A DNA stretch of 64,000 nt from Treponema sp. Its GTDB lineage: Bacteria; Spirochaetota; Spirochaetia; Treponematales; Treponemataceae. Every line of letters starts with the position of its first letter. Position 1 is the stretch's first letter. Below the pieces are notes generated by a model, which had not been told where the DNA came from, made no database searches, and worked only from the letters and a program-made list of their open reading frames with translations. Below are positions 8,125 through 17,657 of the stretch, in pieces. The stretch is from positions 1-64,000 of the forward strand of contig JAFZLA010000082.1 in assembly GCA_017551705.1 (NCBI GenBank). The letters run 5' to 3'. The position numbers and the translations under genes are program-made.

Positions 8125-8529
8125 ATGGCAAAACTTACTGTTGAGGCTACAAAAGAGAACACAAGCAAGGTTTCGGCCTTTGTCGAATCCGAGCTGGAAA
8201 AGCTTGAATGTCCGCTAAAGGCGCTTGCGCAAATAAACGTCGCCGTTGACGAATTGTTTTGCAACATCGCCTCTTACGCCTATCCCGATTCGCAGGGAAC
8301 GGCTGACATCACGGTAGAGAGTCCCGCGGCCAACGCGGTTGCCATAACTTTTGAGGACTGCGGCGTTCCCTACGACCCGCTAAAAAAGCCTGATCCCGAC
8401 ACGACGCTTAGCGCGGAGGAACGAAAGATTGGCGGCTTGGGAATTTTCATCGTCAAAAAAACGATGGACGCGGTTGAGTACCAATACAAAGACAACAAGA
8501 ATGTCTTGACGATAACTAAAAAATGGTGA
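8125..8529 (+). CDS. RsbW/SpoIIAB-like anti-sigma serine kinase
   Basis: The protein has 134 residues with a single HATPase_c (GHKL) domain. The N box is INVAVDELFCNIASYAYPD, the G1 box is FEDCGVPYDP, and the G2 region is GGLGIFIVKKTMD. The family phosphorylates a STAS antagonist and sequesters a sigma factor or other partner. The product of 6601 is the expected substrate, and the phosphatase at 12807 would reverse the mark. The next gene begins six bases after its stop and is probably translationally coupled. The target sequestered by this kinase is not encoded nearby. Confidence 0.92.
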   Translation: MAKLTVEATKENTSKVSAFVESELEKLECPLKALAQINVAVDELFCNIASYAYPDSQGTADITVESPAANAVAITFEDCGVPYDPLKKPDPDTTLSAEERKIGGLGIFIVKKTMDAVEYQYKDNKNVLTITKKW

Positions 8530-8534
8530 GTTTT

Positions 8535-9917
8535 ATGAGCGAAGAATTTGAAAATGTGGAAGACGCGCAAGACCGCGAGCACAACGAAGAGTATTATTAT
8601 GTTCATGGAAAGGACGTTTATTCCACGCAAAGCGTATTGGCCCAGCTTGGAGTGAAGCAAGAGGACACGATTTACAAAAATTCTTCGAACGATTTTATCC
8701 GCTGGCCTTTTAGCGCCGCAGATTTTTTTGAGGCCGTCTCAGAAGGCGCGATGGATCCCGCCCAGCTGGAAGGCCTTTTGCAGGGTGACGACAAGGCCGC
8801 GGTGGAAAAAATCAACGCCGAGATTAAAGGCTACAAGGATTCTGGCAACACCGTGGCAAACCAAGACCGCATCAAGGAACTGCGCGCGCAAAAAAAAGAA
8901 TTGCTTGCCAAGGCGGCGCTCAAAGCCGACGGCGCCAAAATTTCTTTGTACTACAAAACCTTTGTGCAAATAAACGACAGCAAGATGGTCGAGCAAAAGC
9001 TTCCGCAGTTCAAGCAGGTAAAGTGGCCTTACAAAGACCAAATGCCTTACTTTGCCGCGGGCTTGGAAGATTTTGCCGCCGCCGTCGCGCGAGGGGAGCC
9101 GACAGCGATTACCGGCGGACCCTGTTTTTTTGGCGAGCACGAAGTCGACATGATTTTTACGCTTAAGGACGGAAGCCAAAAGGTTTACGACTTTACAACC
9201 CGCCGCCGCAACGCTGGCGACAAGGTTTCGCTTGAGGCGGAGTACACCAAGGAAAACGCCGGCGAAGTTGTCGACGTTTCGTTTGTGAGCCACAAAAAAC
9301 TTTTGACCACCGAAGAGTACGACAGCGTCCTTTACTTGTTCGAGCTTGCCAACGCCACAAAAAGCGCGCTTACCCTGCCGATTGTCGACGCCTCCTACTT
9401 AAAGTATTTGGACGCGATGCTGGAGCCTCTGCGCATAGAGATAAGGGTTCGCGCCCGCAAACGCTTCCGCGAGATAGCCAAGCCCATCATTCAAATGTAC
9501 CGAGACCTTTTTGAGGATCTAAAAAAGTTGTATCCCGACGTAAAAGAAACTTTCATCATGACAGGCGAAGACAGGGAGCTTTTGGGAACGTTTTACGCCA
9601 AGCGCGCGCCCTTTGTCGAAAAGCCTTCGACCCGAAGAATAATTTCTGGCATAAAAGAAAAAATCGATTCGGTAAAGGATTACATAACGCTCCCCGCGCT
9701 GCCATTTTATTTTTTGGGAATAAAGAACGTTTTGGAAGTTGACTACATCGGCGAGACCGACTCGTTTTGGAAGTGCCGAAAAATGCACAAAGGCCAGATG
9801 AATCTTGCCGCGCTTTTGTATCCGATAAAGATAAGCGCCGACGGCTGGCGTTCAATTTTTTCAACCGAACTTGAGTACAAGGAATACATAGAGAGGAAAG
9901 ATTATGGCAAGCGATAA
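8535..9917 (+). CDS. Unrecognised 460-residue protein of the partner-switch locus
   Basis: I do not recognise this family. The ATG at 8535 follows GGTGAG. The protein is charged and soluble-looking, with no signal peptide or membrane helix. There is a helical, Lys/Glu-rich region around residues 85-130, a possible beta domain around 190-260 (GGPCFFGEHEVDMIFTLKDG) and a basic helix near 300-320 (RIEIRVRARKRFREIAKP). It overlaps the next gene by 14 bases and lies between the kinase and the MFS-sensor fusion, so it probably belongs to the pathway. It could be the switch target or an adaptor (inference). Confidence 0.85.
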   Translation: MSEEFENVEDAQDREHNEEYYYVHGKDVYSTQSVLAQLGVKQEDTIYKNSSNDFIRWPFSAADFFEAVSEGAMDPAQLEGLLQGDDKAAVEKINAEIKGYKDSGNTVANQDRIKELRAQKKELLAKAALKADGAKISLYYKTFVQINDSKMVEQKLPQFKQVKWPYKDQMPYFAAGLEDFAAAVARGEPTAITGGPCFFGEHEVDMIFTLKDGSQKVYDFTTRRRNAGDKVSLEAEYTKENAGEVVDVSFVSHKKLLTTEEYDSVLYLFELANATKSALTLPIVDASYLKYLDAMLEPLRIEIRVRARKRFREIAKPIIQMYRDLFEDLKKLYPDVKETFIMTGEDRELLGTFYAKRAPFVEKPSTRRIISGIKEKIDSVKDYITLPALPFYFLGIKNVLEVDYIGETDSFWKCRKMHKGQMNLAALLYPIKISADGWRSIFSTELEYKEYIERKDYGKR

Positions 9918-12789
9918 GAGCAAGCTGTTCGCCTTTGTGTTGGCCGCCCTGACAATTGGCTTGGGCGCCGTTTCGTTTTTTAACAAGGACGCGATACAGT
10001 TCCCCCTAAAACAAAGTCTTGAATACGAGGAACCCTACATTGTCCGCGACTGCGGCGGCTTGCGCTATGTGTTGGACAAGCAGCGCACAAGAATCGTCGT
10101 TGTCGACATAAACACAAATCAAGTCAAGAACGTTTTGCCGCGCGGAGGCAAGGAGCAGGACAACTTTTATTACGCCGACGATTTTATGGTCGACGAAAAA
10201 GGCTGGGTCTATGTAAAGGAAGGCGCTTGGGACGGAAACCGAATTTCGCGCGAGGCCGTTTTGGTTTACGACGACAGCGGCCGTTACAGGGCCACTTACT
10301 TGGACCGGCATTACGACGATATGGTCAACAAGCACAAGATGATGCTGCTTGACGTTAGCGGCGGAAAGATTTGTTATTCTGTCAAAAACGAAGGCAATGT
10401 CGTTGTGGCCAGCTTTGACACGCAAAGCCAAGTCAAGGAGCAGCAAAGAATTTTGTTTGACAACGCCTTTGACTTTGTGGCCGACATGGCGCAAGGCTCG
10501 GACGGAACGGTGTATTTGCTTGAAAAGACAGGCCGCATTTTTAGGCTTTCAAAAAAGAACGCGCGATTTGAGCTGGTCCGCGCTTCCAAAAAGGACGAGT
10601 TCTTTAACTGGATTGAGCCTGGCGACGGCTCAAAGCTTTTGTGCGCCGACTTGTATTCAGACAGCGTTGTCGAATTGGATTTGAGCTTTGGCAAAAAGAG
10701 CGTGGTTTTGGAAAATTGCGGGGCTGTTACGGTTGCTCCTGTTGCTTTTGGCCAAATGCAAAGCCCCAAAAAGAATCCGTCGATGGTTCAAAAAGAGGCC
10801 GCGCTTTTGGCTTGCGCCGCCGTCTTTTTGCTTTGCGCTGCCGTTCTTGTTTTGTGGGCGGCGCATTCGTTCTTTAAGAGCAAGATGCACGTAATCCAGC
10901 GCATAACCGTTTATATTGTAATAATCGTTATGGCTGTGGCGGGAACAATCACTTACAGGCTTACCGGAGAATTTTCAAAAGTAATGCGCGCGCAGATTTT
11001 GTCGCAAATGGAAAACATGGCGTACTCGGTGGCCAACACAATTCGCCCCGCGGCCTTGGACTCCATTCAAAGCGCCGCTGACTTTGCCTCGCCAGCCTAC
11101 CGCGACATGATAGAAAGCATGAAGAGCGTCATCGACCCCCGCTTGGACGTAAACCGCAACGTTTACTGCGATGTCTTTAAGTATGACGAAAGCCGCGGAG
11201 CCTACGCCTGCGCCTACCTTGACCAGGCGATAGGAACTTACTTTCCGCTGACGGAGGGCGAGTCGGAAGAGATTAAGGAAATTTACAAGACCGCCCGCGC
11301 GGTAAGCTCAAGCAAGGACGACGCCTCCGCTTCTTACACTTACGTTTCGGTTCCGGTGGTGAACGACAACGGCCAAGTGCGCGGCGTCGTTTCGGTAATG
11401 ACCGAAAACTTTATGCTTACCGACCAAATAAACGCGATGAAAAAAAGCGTTTTGCTGGGAATTGTCGTAACGCTGATTTTTGTTTGGCTTGCGATGGGCG
11501 AGCTTTTGTCTTACATTTTGTCAAAGTCGCAGGCGCAGATGGACGCCGAAGAAAAAGCCGCGCGCGGCGAAAAGGTGGAGAAAGTTTTTCCGCATTACTA
11601 CATTCGCATAATGGTCTTTGCCCTTTTTGCCGCCTACAACATGACAACGACCTTTTTGCCGATGGTCGTCACCAAAAGCGCCCTGGAATCTTTGGGCGAA
11701 AAGGCCGCTACCTTTGCGGCGGCCCTTCCAATCTCTGTAAACCTTTTTATCATAGGCCTTATGGCGCTCTTTTGCGAAGGGATGATTAAGCGGATTGGCT
11801 GCAAAAAGATTGTGGCCATAGGAGCGGCGCTTTCGGCGGCGAGCAACCTTATCATTTTTGTTTGGCCCAGCCATTACATTTTGATTTTCTTTGCCTTGTT
11901 TATTGACGGAATCGGCGTTGGCCTTACCACAAACTCAATGTACTTGATGGTATCGCAAATTCCAGACGCAAAGAACAGAACGTCGGGCTACGCCGCCTAC
12001 AACGCGGCTCAAATCTCGGGCATCAACTTTGGAATGTTGTGCGGAGCGGCGCTGGCCTCCAGCATGGGACGGCGCGGAATTTTCCCGCTTGTGGCGTTGA
12101 TGTGGTTTGTGTCGGCTCTTTTGTTCTTTGCCCTCTCTAAGTCTTTGGGGCTTGGCTCCGTTCCTCTTGGAGAAAAGAAGAACGCAAAACAAAACGGCGG
12201 GGCAGGCCGCGTCTTGTCTTTCTTGCGACACCGCCGCGTTTGGTCGTTCATCGTTTTTGCCCAAGCGCCTTTTGTTTTGATGGCAAGCTTTGTCTATTAT
12301 TATTTGCCGCTGTACTCGGACGCGAGCGGCCTCAACGAAGTTACCGTCGCCGTCTTGATGATGCTTTATTCAATGTTCGCAATTTACTTGGGCGGAGGCC
12401 TTACCAAGTGGGTCATGCAGCGGACGGGAAAAGCCGCTCCATACGCTCCGATTCTTTTGAGCGCGGCGGCCGTTCTCCTTTACGCGTGGGCGGCAAACTT
12501 TTGGGGCTTGTTCGCGGCGATTTTTATCTTGGGCTTGGCAAACGGCTTTGGCCGCTCTGTACAGCAGGCGCAATTTTCGATGCTCGACGAGTGCGAGGAA
12601 TACGGCGTTCCCGACGCTATGGGAATTTTCAACTTTACCGACTTTATCGGCCAGTCGTTCGGTCCCGCGGTGATGGGCCTTGTGTTCCTTTCAAAGAATA
12701 TGTTCGGCTCAACTTGCGTCTTTGCGTTGGCGCTGGCGCTTGTTTGCGCCGTTCACTTTGCGATAAATCTTTCTAAAAAAAATAAATAA
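9904..12789 (+). CDS. Propeller-like sensor / MFS transporter fusion
   Basis: The protein has 961 residues, far longer than an ordinary MFS carrier (about 400). In order: a signal-anchor helix (about 8-28); an ectodomain to about 295 with repeated YVLDKQ, VYDDSGRYRATYLD and GTVYLLEKTGRIFRL strands typical of an NHL-like propeller; two helices at about 300-350; a Cache-like ectodomain at about 355-512 containing YVSVPVVNDNGQVRGVVSV; a helix at about 513-540; and a twelve-helix MFS domain from about 562 with the DGIGVGLTTNSMYLMVSQ region. GAGGAAAG precedes the ATG. Its place before a sensor phosphatase suggests a transporter-coupled sensor, but the substrate is unknown. Confidence 0.85.
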   Translation: MASDKSKLFAFVLAALTIGLGAVSFFNKDAIQFPLKQSLEYEEPYIVRDCGGLRYVLDKQRTRIVVVDINTNQVKNVLPRGGKEQDNFYYADDFMVDEKGWVYVKEGAWDGNRISREAVLVYDDSGRYRATYLDRHYDDMVNKHKMMLLDVSGGKICYSVKNEGNVVVASFDTQSQVKEQQRILFDNAFDFVADMAQGSDGTVYLLEKTGRIFRLSKKNARFELVRASKKDEFFNWIEPGDGSKLLCADLYSDSVVELDLSFGKKSVVLENCGAVTVAPVAFGQMQSPKKNPSMVQKEAALLACAAVFLLCAAVLVLWAAHSFFKSKMHVIQRITVYIVIIVMAVAGTITYRLTGEFSKVMRAQILSQMENMAYSVANTIRPAALDSIQSAADFASPAYRDMIESMKSVIDPRLDVNRNVYCDVFKYDESRGAYACAYLDQAIGTYFPLTEGESEEIKEIYKTARAVSSSKDDASASYTYVSVPVVNDNGQVRGVVSVMTENFMLTDQINAMKKSVLLGIVVTLIFVWLAMGELLSYILSKSQAQMDAEEKAARGEKVEKVFPHYYIRIMVFALFAAYNMTTTFLPMVVTKSALESLGEKAATFAAALPISVNLFIIGLMALFCEGMIKRIGCKKIVAIGAALSAASNLIIFVWPSHYILIFFALFIDGIGVGLTTNSMYLMVSQIPDAKNRTSGYAAYNAAQISGINFGMLCGAALASSMGRRGIFPLVALMWFVSALLFFALSKSLGLGSVPLGEKKNAKQNGGAGRVLSFLRHRRVWSFIVFAQAPFVLMASFVYYYLPLYSDASGLNEVTVAVLMMLYSMFAIYLGGGLTKWVMQRTGKAAPYAPILLSAAAVLLYAWAANFWGLFAAIFILGLANGFGRSVQQAQFSMLDECEEYGVPDAMGIFNFTDFIGQSFGPAVMGLVFLSKNMFGSTCVFALALALVCAVHFAINLSKKNK

Positions 12790-12806
12790 AGGCGGAGGTT
12801 TTTATT

Positions 12807-14456
12807 ATGGAACAAAAAACACTTGACAAGACAAAGAGAAAATTGAGCCGCAGCCTTTCGATAGCGGTTGAGATTTTTACCGTCTTGCTTTCGATTTGCC
12901 TTGGCTTTGTGGGCTACCACACTTACTACAAGGGCATGATTCAAAAGTACAAGGATTATGAGGAAACCATTTTAAAAACAGCCGCCAGCGTGGGCGACTG
13001 GGACGCGATCGAGCAAGCGATACAAAGCGGCCAGGAAAATGACGCGTATTTAAAAATGAGCAAGGCCTTGGACCTTATAAAGACCAATTCCAAAATCGCT
13101 TGGCTTTACATGCTTGAGCCGCTCAACGTGAACCAGAGCGACAACATGGAATACATTGTCTGCGCAAATACAAAAGAAGATTACAATAACGGAATGAAAA
13201 ACCGCTTGGGCGAGCTGAGCGGAACGGAGTACCCGCCGGACGTTGCCCAACAATATTTGGATTTTTACACAAAGAGCGCGCCCGGAGAATTTTGGTATTA
13301 CCCAAACAAGACCGAATGGGGAAGCGTGTACACAACTTCTATGGTAATCCGAACTTCTACAGGAAAGCCGCTTGGAGTGATGAGCGTTGACATAAACATG
13401 TACGACATCGACGCCACGATGAGAATCTATCCTTTGAGCATTCTTATCGCCGGCCTTGTTTTTGCCGCGGCCTTTATCTTGGTTCTAATTTTGTGGCTCA
13501 ACCGCCGAGTTATAATTCCGCTAAAAAGCCTGCAAAATTCGGCCGTTGACTTTGTTTCAAAAGCAAGCGGAGACGACGTTGAAAGCTTGAATTTCCAAGA
13601 CCCAAAAATTCAAACGCAGGACGAAATTCAAAGCCTTTCGAGCGCGCTTGTCACGATGGCCAGCGAAACAAAGGAATACATGCAAAAGCTGATTTACGAA
13701 ACGGCCGAGCGTGAAAAAATTTCGGCGGACCTTAACGTCGCCGCGCAAATTCAAAGCGACATGCTGCCGCACCAATTCCCCGAGCGCGACGACATAGAGC
13801 TTTTCGCTTCGATGAATCCCGCCAAAGAAGTTGGCGGAGACTTTTACGACTTTTTCTTTATCGACAACGACCACTTGGCGCTTGTCATCGCGGACGTTAG
13901 CGGAAAGGGAATCCCAGCGTCGCTATTTATGGTAATCTCAAAGACAATCATAAAAAACCGCGCGCTTTCGGGAACAGTTCCGTCGCCCGCGCAAGTATTG
14001 GCCGACGCAAACAACCAGCTTTGCGAAGGAAACGAGGCGGGGCTTTTTGTAACAGCCTGGCTTGGCATTTTGGACTTGAACACAGGAGTGGTGACCGCCG
14101 CCAACGCAGGCCACGAATTCCCCGCCGTCCGCCAGCCCGGAAAAAACTTTGAGCTTGTGCAAGATAAGCACGGCCTTGTTTTGGCCGGCATGGAAGGAAT
14201 GACTTACACCGACTATCAAATTAAGCTTGAAAAAGGCGCGACGCTTTTTGTTTACACCGACGGCGTTCCTGAGGCGACCAACGCCAACAACGAACTCTTT
14301 GAGTTTGAACGCACGGTGCAGGCGCTCAACGTCAATCCAGCCGCCGAACCAAAGGAATTGCTTGGCATCGTTCGCGCCGAGGTTGACAAGTTTGTGGGCG
14401 ACGCTCCGCAGTTTGACGACCTTACGATGCTCGCCGTTAGATACAAGGGTAGATAA
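12807..14456 (+). CDS. Membrane sensor SpoIIE/RsbU-type PP2C phosphatase
   Basis: The protein has 549 residues. Transmembrane helices at about 14-36 and 206-232 flank a Cache-like extracytoplasmic domain (YYPNKTEWGSVYTTSMVIRT). A HAMP-like linker (to about 290) and a coiled segment lead to the SpoIIE-type phosphatase from about 310. Metal-binding motifs are GGDFYDFF, IADVSGKGIPA, YTDGVPEATN and DDLTMLAVR. The family dephosphorylates STAS antagonists, here probably the 6601 product, in response to an external signal. GGAGG lies 10 bases before the ATG, directly after the MFS fusion. Confidence 0.94.
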   Translation: MEQKTLDKTKRKLSRSLSIAVEIFTVLLSICLGFVGYHTYYKGMIQKYKDYEETILKTAASVGDWDAIEQAIQSGQENDAYLKMSKALDLIKTNSKIAWLYMLEPLNVNQSDNMEYIVCANTKEDYNNGMKNRLGELSGTEYPPDVAQQYLDFYTKSAPGEFWYYPNKTEWGSVYTTSMVIRTSTGKPLGVMSVDINMYDIDATMRIYPLSILIAGLVFAAAFILVLILWLNRRVIIPLKSLQNSAVDFVSKASGDDVESLNFQDPKIQTQDEIQSLSSALVTMASETKEYMQKLIYETAEREKISADLNVAAQIQSDMLPHQFPERDDIELFASMNPAKEVGGDFYDFFFIDNDHLALVIADVSGKGIPASLFMVISKTIIKNRALSGTVPSPAQVLADANNQLCEGNEAGLFVTAWLGILDLNTGVVTAANAGHEFPAVRQPGKNFELVQDKHGLVLAGMEGMTYTDYQIKLEKGATLFVYTDGVPEATNANNELFEFERTVQALNVNPAAEPKELLGIVRAEVDKFVGDAPQFDDLTMLAVRYKGR

Positions 14457-15493
14457 TGACTTTGCTTTCTTTTATCGCGCGCCGTTTTTTGACGATGCTC
14501 GCGCTTTTGTTTTTGCTGGGCCTCGCCATGTTCGGCTTGATGGAACTGGCCCCGGGCGACATTGTTGACCAAATGATGACCCAGCAAATTATGGCCGGGG
14601 CGCAAGGCGAGGGCGGCGCAAAGAGCGTTGCCACAGGCGACAACAATTTTCAAGACCAGCAAATGGCGGCCTTGCGCGCCGAGCTTGGAATCGACCAGCC
14701 CTTTTACGTGCAGTACGCCAAGTGGCTCAAGCGCGTTTTTGTAAACCACGATTTGGGCGTGAGTCTCATCTCGCGCGCGCCCGTCGGCTTTTTGATCCGC
14801 TCGCGCTTGTGGAATTCACTTTTGCTAAATTTGATTTCGCTTGTCTTGATTACCACGGCGAGCTTTGCTCTGGGCGTTTATTTTTCGAGCAAGGCGGGGA
14901 GCCGCTTGGACGTTGCTGTGACGTTTTTCGCTTTGTTCTTTAACGCCTTTCCGGGAATGCTTCTTTTGATTTTGCTGCAGCTTTTTGCCAGCGTCACAAA
15001 TCTTTTTCCTGTCACCGCTTATCCGGACTTTCCATTTGGCGCGGCTCCCGCAAAGTTTGTCTTTAGCTACAGCCGCCATGTCTTTTTGCCCTTGCTCGCA
15101 GCTTTTTTGGGCGGAGCGGGCGGAACTATGCGCATGATTCGCGCCACGATGCTTGACCAAATGGGCCTTCCTTACATCTTTGCCCTTCGGGCGCGCGGAA
15201 TCAGCGAGAGGCGCGTTTACTTTAACCACGCCTTCCGCAACACGCTCAATCCTTACATAACAGGAAGCGCCAACTTGCTTGCCGGCCTTTTTAGCGGCTC
15301 GCTTGTTTTGGAAATCATCTTTGCCTATCCAGGAATCGGGCGCTTGATGTACGACGCGGTTTTGCAGCAGGACATCAACTTGGTTTTGGCGGATGAAATG
15401 TTCATCTCCGCTTTGGTCTTGATCGGAATGTTGGTCAGCGACATAATGCTCGCTTTGGTCGATCCGCGCATTCGCTACGGGGCGGAAGGTTGA
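14456..15493 (+). CDS. Oligopeptide-type ABC transporter permease 1 (OppB/DppB-like)
   Basis: The protein has 345 residues and is a BPD_transp_1 inner-membrane permease with about six helices. The N-terminal MELAPGDIVDQMM segment is typical of DppB/OppB. The cytoplasmic EAA loop is at RARGISERRVYFNHAFRNTL, and the end reads IIFAYPGIGRLMYDAVLQQD. Its ATG overlaps the phosphatase stop by one base, so the transporter is co-transcribed with the partner-switch locus. The insert around residues 40-60 (QGEGGAKSVATGDNN) is low complexity. Specificity (peptide, nickel or sugar) cannot be told from sequence alone. Confidence 0.92.
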   Translation: MTLLSFIARRFLTMLALLFLLGLAMFGLMELAPGDIVDQMMTQQIMAGAQGEGGAKSVATGDNNFQDQQMAALRAELGIDQPFYVQYAKWLKRVFVNHDLGVSLISRAPVGFLIRSRLWNSLLLNLISLVLITTASFALGVYFSSKAGSRLDVAVTFFALFFNAFPGMLLLILLQLFASVTNLFPVTAYPDFPFGAAPAKFVFSYSRHVFLPLLAAFLGGAGGTMRMIRATMLDQMGLPYIFALRARGISERRVYFNHAFRNTLNPYITGSANLLAGLFSGSLVLEIIFAYPGIGRLMYDAVLQQDINLVLADEMFISALVLIGMLVSDIMLALVDPRIRYGAEG

Positions 15494-15500
15494 GGCGAAC

Positions 15501-17657
15501 ATGAAAAAAACTTTTTCATATTTAAGAAAGCGGCCTTTGGCGTTCGCCTCGATAATAGTTTTGGCGCTCTTGTATTTTACGATGATATTCGCGGAGTTCA
15601 TCGCGCCTTATCCTGCCACGCTAACTTTTGAGGAGAACACGTTCCATCCAGCGAACATCAGAATTACAAAAAACGGCTTGGTGGCAAAAGAGGCCAAGAC
15701 GATAAGCATGATAAATTGGAAGTACGCTTTTGTTAAAGGAGCGGAACACAAGGTCAAGTTTTTTGTCAAAGGCGCTCCCTACAAATTGTTCGGCGCGATT
15801 CCCTGCGACCGCCACTTGTTTGGAACGGTGGCGCAAGCGGAGAACGGAGCGCAAGCCCAAGAAGCGCCCGCCGCTTATCCCGTTTATATTTTGGGCGCGG
15901 ACAACTTGGGCCGCGACATGTTCAGCCGCATGGTTTACGGAAGCCGCATCTCGCTTACAATCGGCTTTGTGGCAACCGCCGTCAGCATGCTGCTTGCGAT
16001 AATCCTTGGCGGCGCGGCGGGCTACTACGGCGCCAAGACCGACTGGGCCATTATGCGCTTTGCCGAATTCTTCATGCTGGTTCCTTCGCTCTACTTGATT
16101 TTGTTTTTGCGCTCGCTCCTAAATTCCAAGCTGGACAGCGGAACGTCGTACATGATAATCACGATGATTCTTTCGCTTGTGGGCTGGCCTGGCAGCGCGC
16201 GAACGATTCGCGGAATGGTGCATGCAATCAAGCGCGAAGACTTTGTGCAAAACGCCGCGCTCGAAAGCCTTCCGTCATTGTCGATAATTTTTAGGCACAT
16301 CATTCCGCAAATGTCCAGCCTTTTGATTGTAAGCGCGGCTCTAAGCGTTCCGGGCTTTATCATGAGCGAGACGACGCTTTCTTACTTGGGCTTGGGAATC
16401 GCAGACCCTTCCGTAAGCTGGGGCTCGATGATCAACCGCGAAATTTCAACGCTCAGTAATCTTAGCCGCTACCCTTGGCTTTTGAATCCGGTTTGGCTTT
16501 TGCTTGCAGTCACGCTGGCCTTTAACTTTTTGGCCGACGCGCTGCGCGACTACTACGACCCCTACCACGCGATTTTCCCCACATGGAAGCGGAAGAAGAA
16601 TGTTGGCAAGACTGAGAACGCGGGCGCGGAAACTGCTTGCAAGACCGAGAACGCCGCGCCTGCCGCCCAAAATTCTTTGCAAGACCAAAACGCCGCGCCC
16701 GCCGACGCGCTCTTGCAAGTCAAAGATTTGCGCGTTGAGTTCCTCAACTTTGGCGGAGGGGCGACCGTGACCCGCGCTGTCCGAGGCGTAAACTTTTATG
16801 TCAAGCGCGGAGAAATCTTGGGCATTGTCGGCGAGTCGGGAAGCGGAAAGTCTGTCAGCACGACGGCGATTCCCGGCTTGCTTCCTTCCAACGCATGCGT
16901 GTACGGAAAAATAATTTTTGACGGCGTGGAACTTTCGGCCTTAAGCCAAAAGGAACTGCGGCCCTACCGCGGAAAAAAAATCGCGCTGATACTGCAAGAG
17001 CCCGGCCGCTCTTTTGACCCCTTGCAAAATGTGGGCAGCGTTTTTTATGAGTTGTACAAAAACAACGAGCCCAACATTAGCAAGACGGAAAGCGACGCGC
17101 GCGCGGCAAAAATCTTGGGCGAGGTAGGGCTTCCCGACCCCGAAAAGCGCCTAAAGAATTATCCCCACCAATTTTCTGGCGGCCAGCTGCAGCGAATCGG
17201 AATCGCTTTGGCGCTTGCGCAAAACGCCCAGCTTTTGATTGCCGACGAGCCGACCACCGCGCTTGACGTTACGATACAGGCGCAAATCGTCAGCCTTCTT
17301 TTGGACCTAAAGAAAAAGCGCGGCCTTTCGATAATTTTTATTTCGCACAACATAGACTTAGTGGCGCAAATCTCGGACCGCATGATTGTGATGTACGGCG
17401 GAAAAATCATGGAATCCGGCAGCGCCCGCGACATTTACGAGCGGCCAAAGAATCCCTACACAAAGGCGCTGCTTGGCGCGCTTCCAAAATTTGGAACGTC
17501 ATACAAGGACCAAAAATTGCTTTCGATTCCCGGCTCGATTGTAGATCCAAGAAATCCGCCGCCGGGCTGCCCGTTTGAGCCGCGCTGCTCCTTTGCAAAC
17601 GAGGGCTGCCGCGCCGCAAATTATTCTTGCTGGAAAGAAGGGGAGGCGGAAGTATGA
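15501..17657 (+). CDS. ABC transporter permease-ATPase fusion (OppC-OppD-like)
   Basis: The protein has 718 residues. Residues 1-350 are a DppC/OppC-type permease with an extended first periplasmic loop and the EAA region ALESLPSLSIIFRHIIPQ. A linker of about 50 residues rich in Ala, Lys and Glu, with repeated KTENA units, leads to an OppD-type ATPase from about 405. Walker A (GESGSGKS) is near 442, the signature FSGGQLQRIGIA near 558, then LLIADEPTTALDV and a C-terminal oligo_HPY segment with PPGCPFEPRCSFA. These are normally two genes. The frame is open throughout the linker, so the fusion is not an annotation artefact within this sequence. Confidence 0.93.
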   Translation: MKKTFSYLRKRPLAFASIIVLALLYFTMIFAEFIAPYPATLTFEENTFHPANIRITKNGLVAKEAKTISMINWKYAFVKGAEHKVKFFVKGAPYKLFGAIPCDRHLFGTVAQAENGAQAQEAPAAYPVYILGADNLGRDMFSRMVYGSRISLTIGFVATAVSMLLAIILGGAAGYYGAKTDWAIMRFAEFFMLVPSLYLILFLRSLLNSKLDSGTSYMIITMILSLVGWPGSARTIRGMVHAIKREDFVQNAALESLPSLSIIFRHIIPQMSSLLIVSAALSVPGFIMSETTLSYLGLGIADPSVSWGSMINREISTLSNLSRYPWLLNPVWLLLAVTLAFNFLADALRDYYDPYHAIFPTWKRKKNVGKTENAGAETACKTENAAPAAQNSLQDQNAAPADALLQVKDLRVEFLNFGGGATVTRAVRGVNFYVKRGEILGIVGESGSGKSVSTTAIPGLLPSNACVYGKIIFDGVELSALSQKELRPYRGKKIALILQEPGRSFDPLQNVGSVFYELYKNNEPNISKTESDARAAKILGEVGLPDPEKRLKNYPHQFSGGQLQRIGIALALAQNAQLLIADEPTTALDVTIQAQIVSLLLDLKKKRGLSIIFISHNIDLVAQISDRMIVMYGGKIMESGSARDIYERPKNPYTKALLGALPKFGTSYKDQKLLSIPGSIVDPRNPPPGCPFEPRCSFANEGCRAANYSCWKEGEAEV

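Noticed and set aside
9904-12789. Sequencing fusion of two genes in the MFS-sensor protein
   Set aside because: The frame is open for 961 codons with continuous hydrophobic and ectodomain logic, and no internal ribosome binding site or start is obvious at the MFS boundary.
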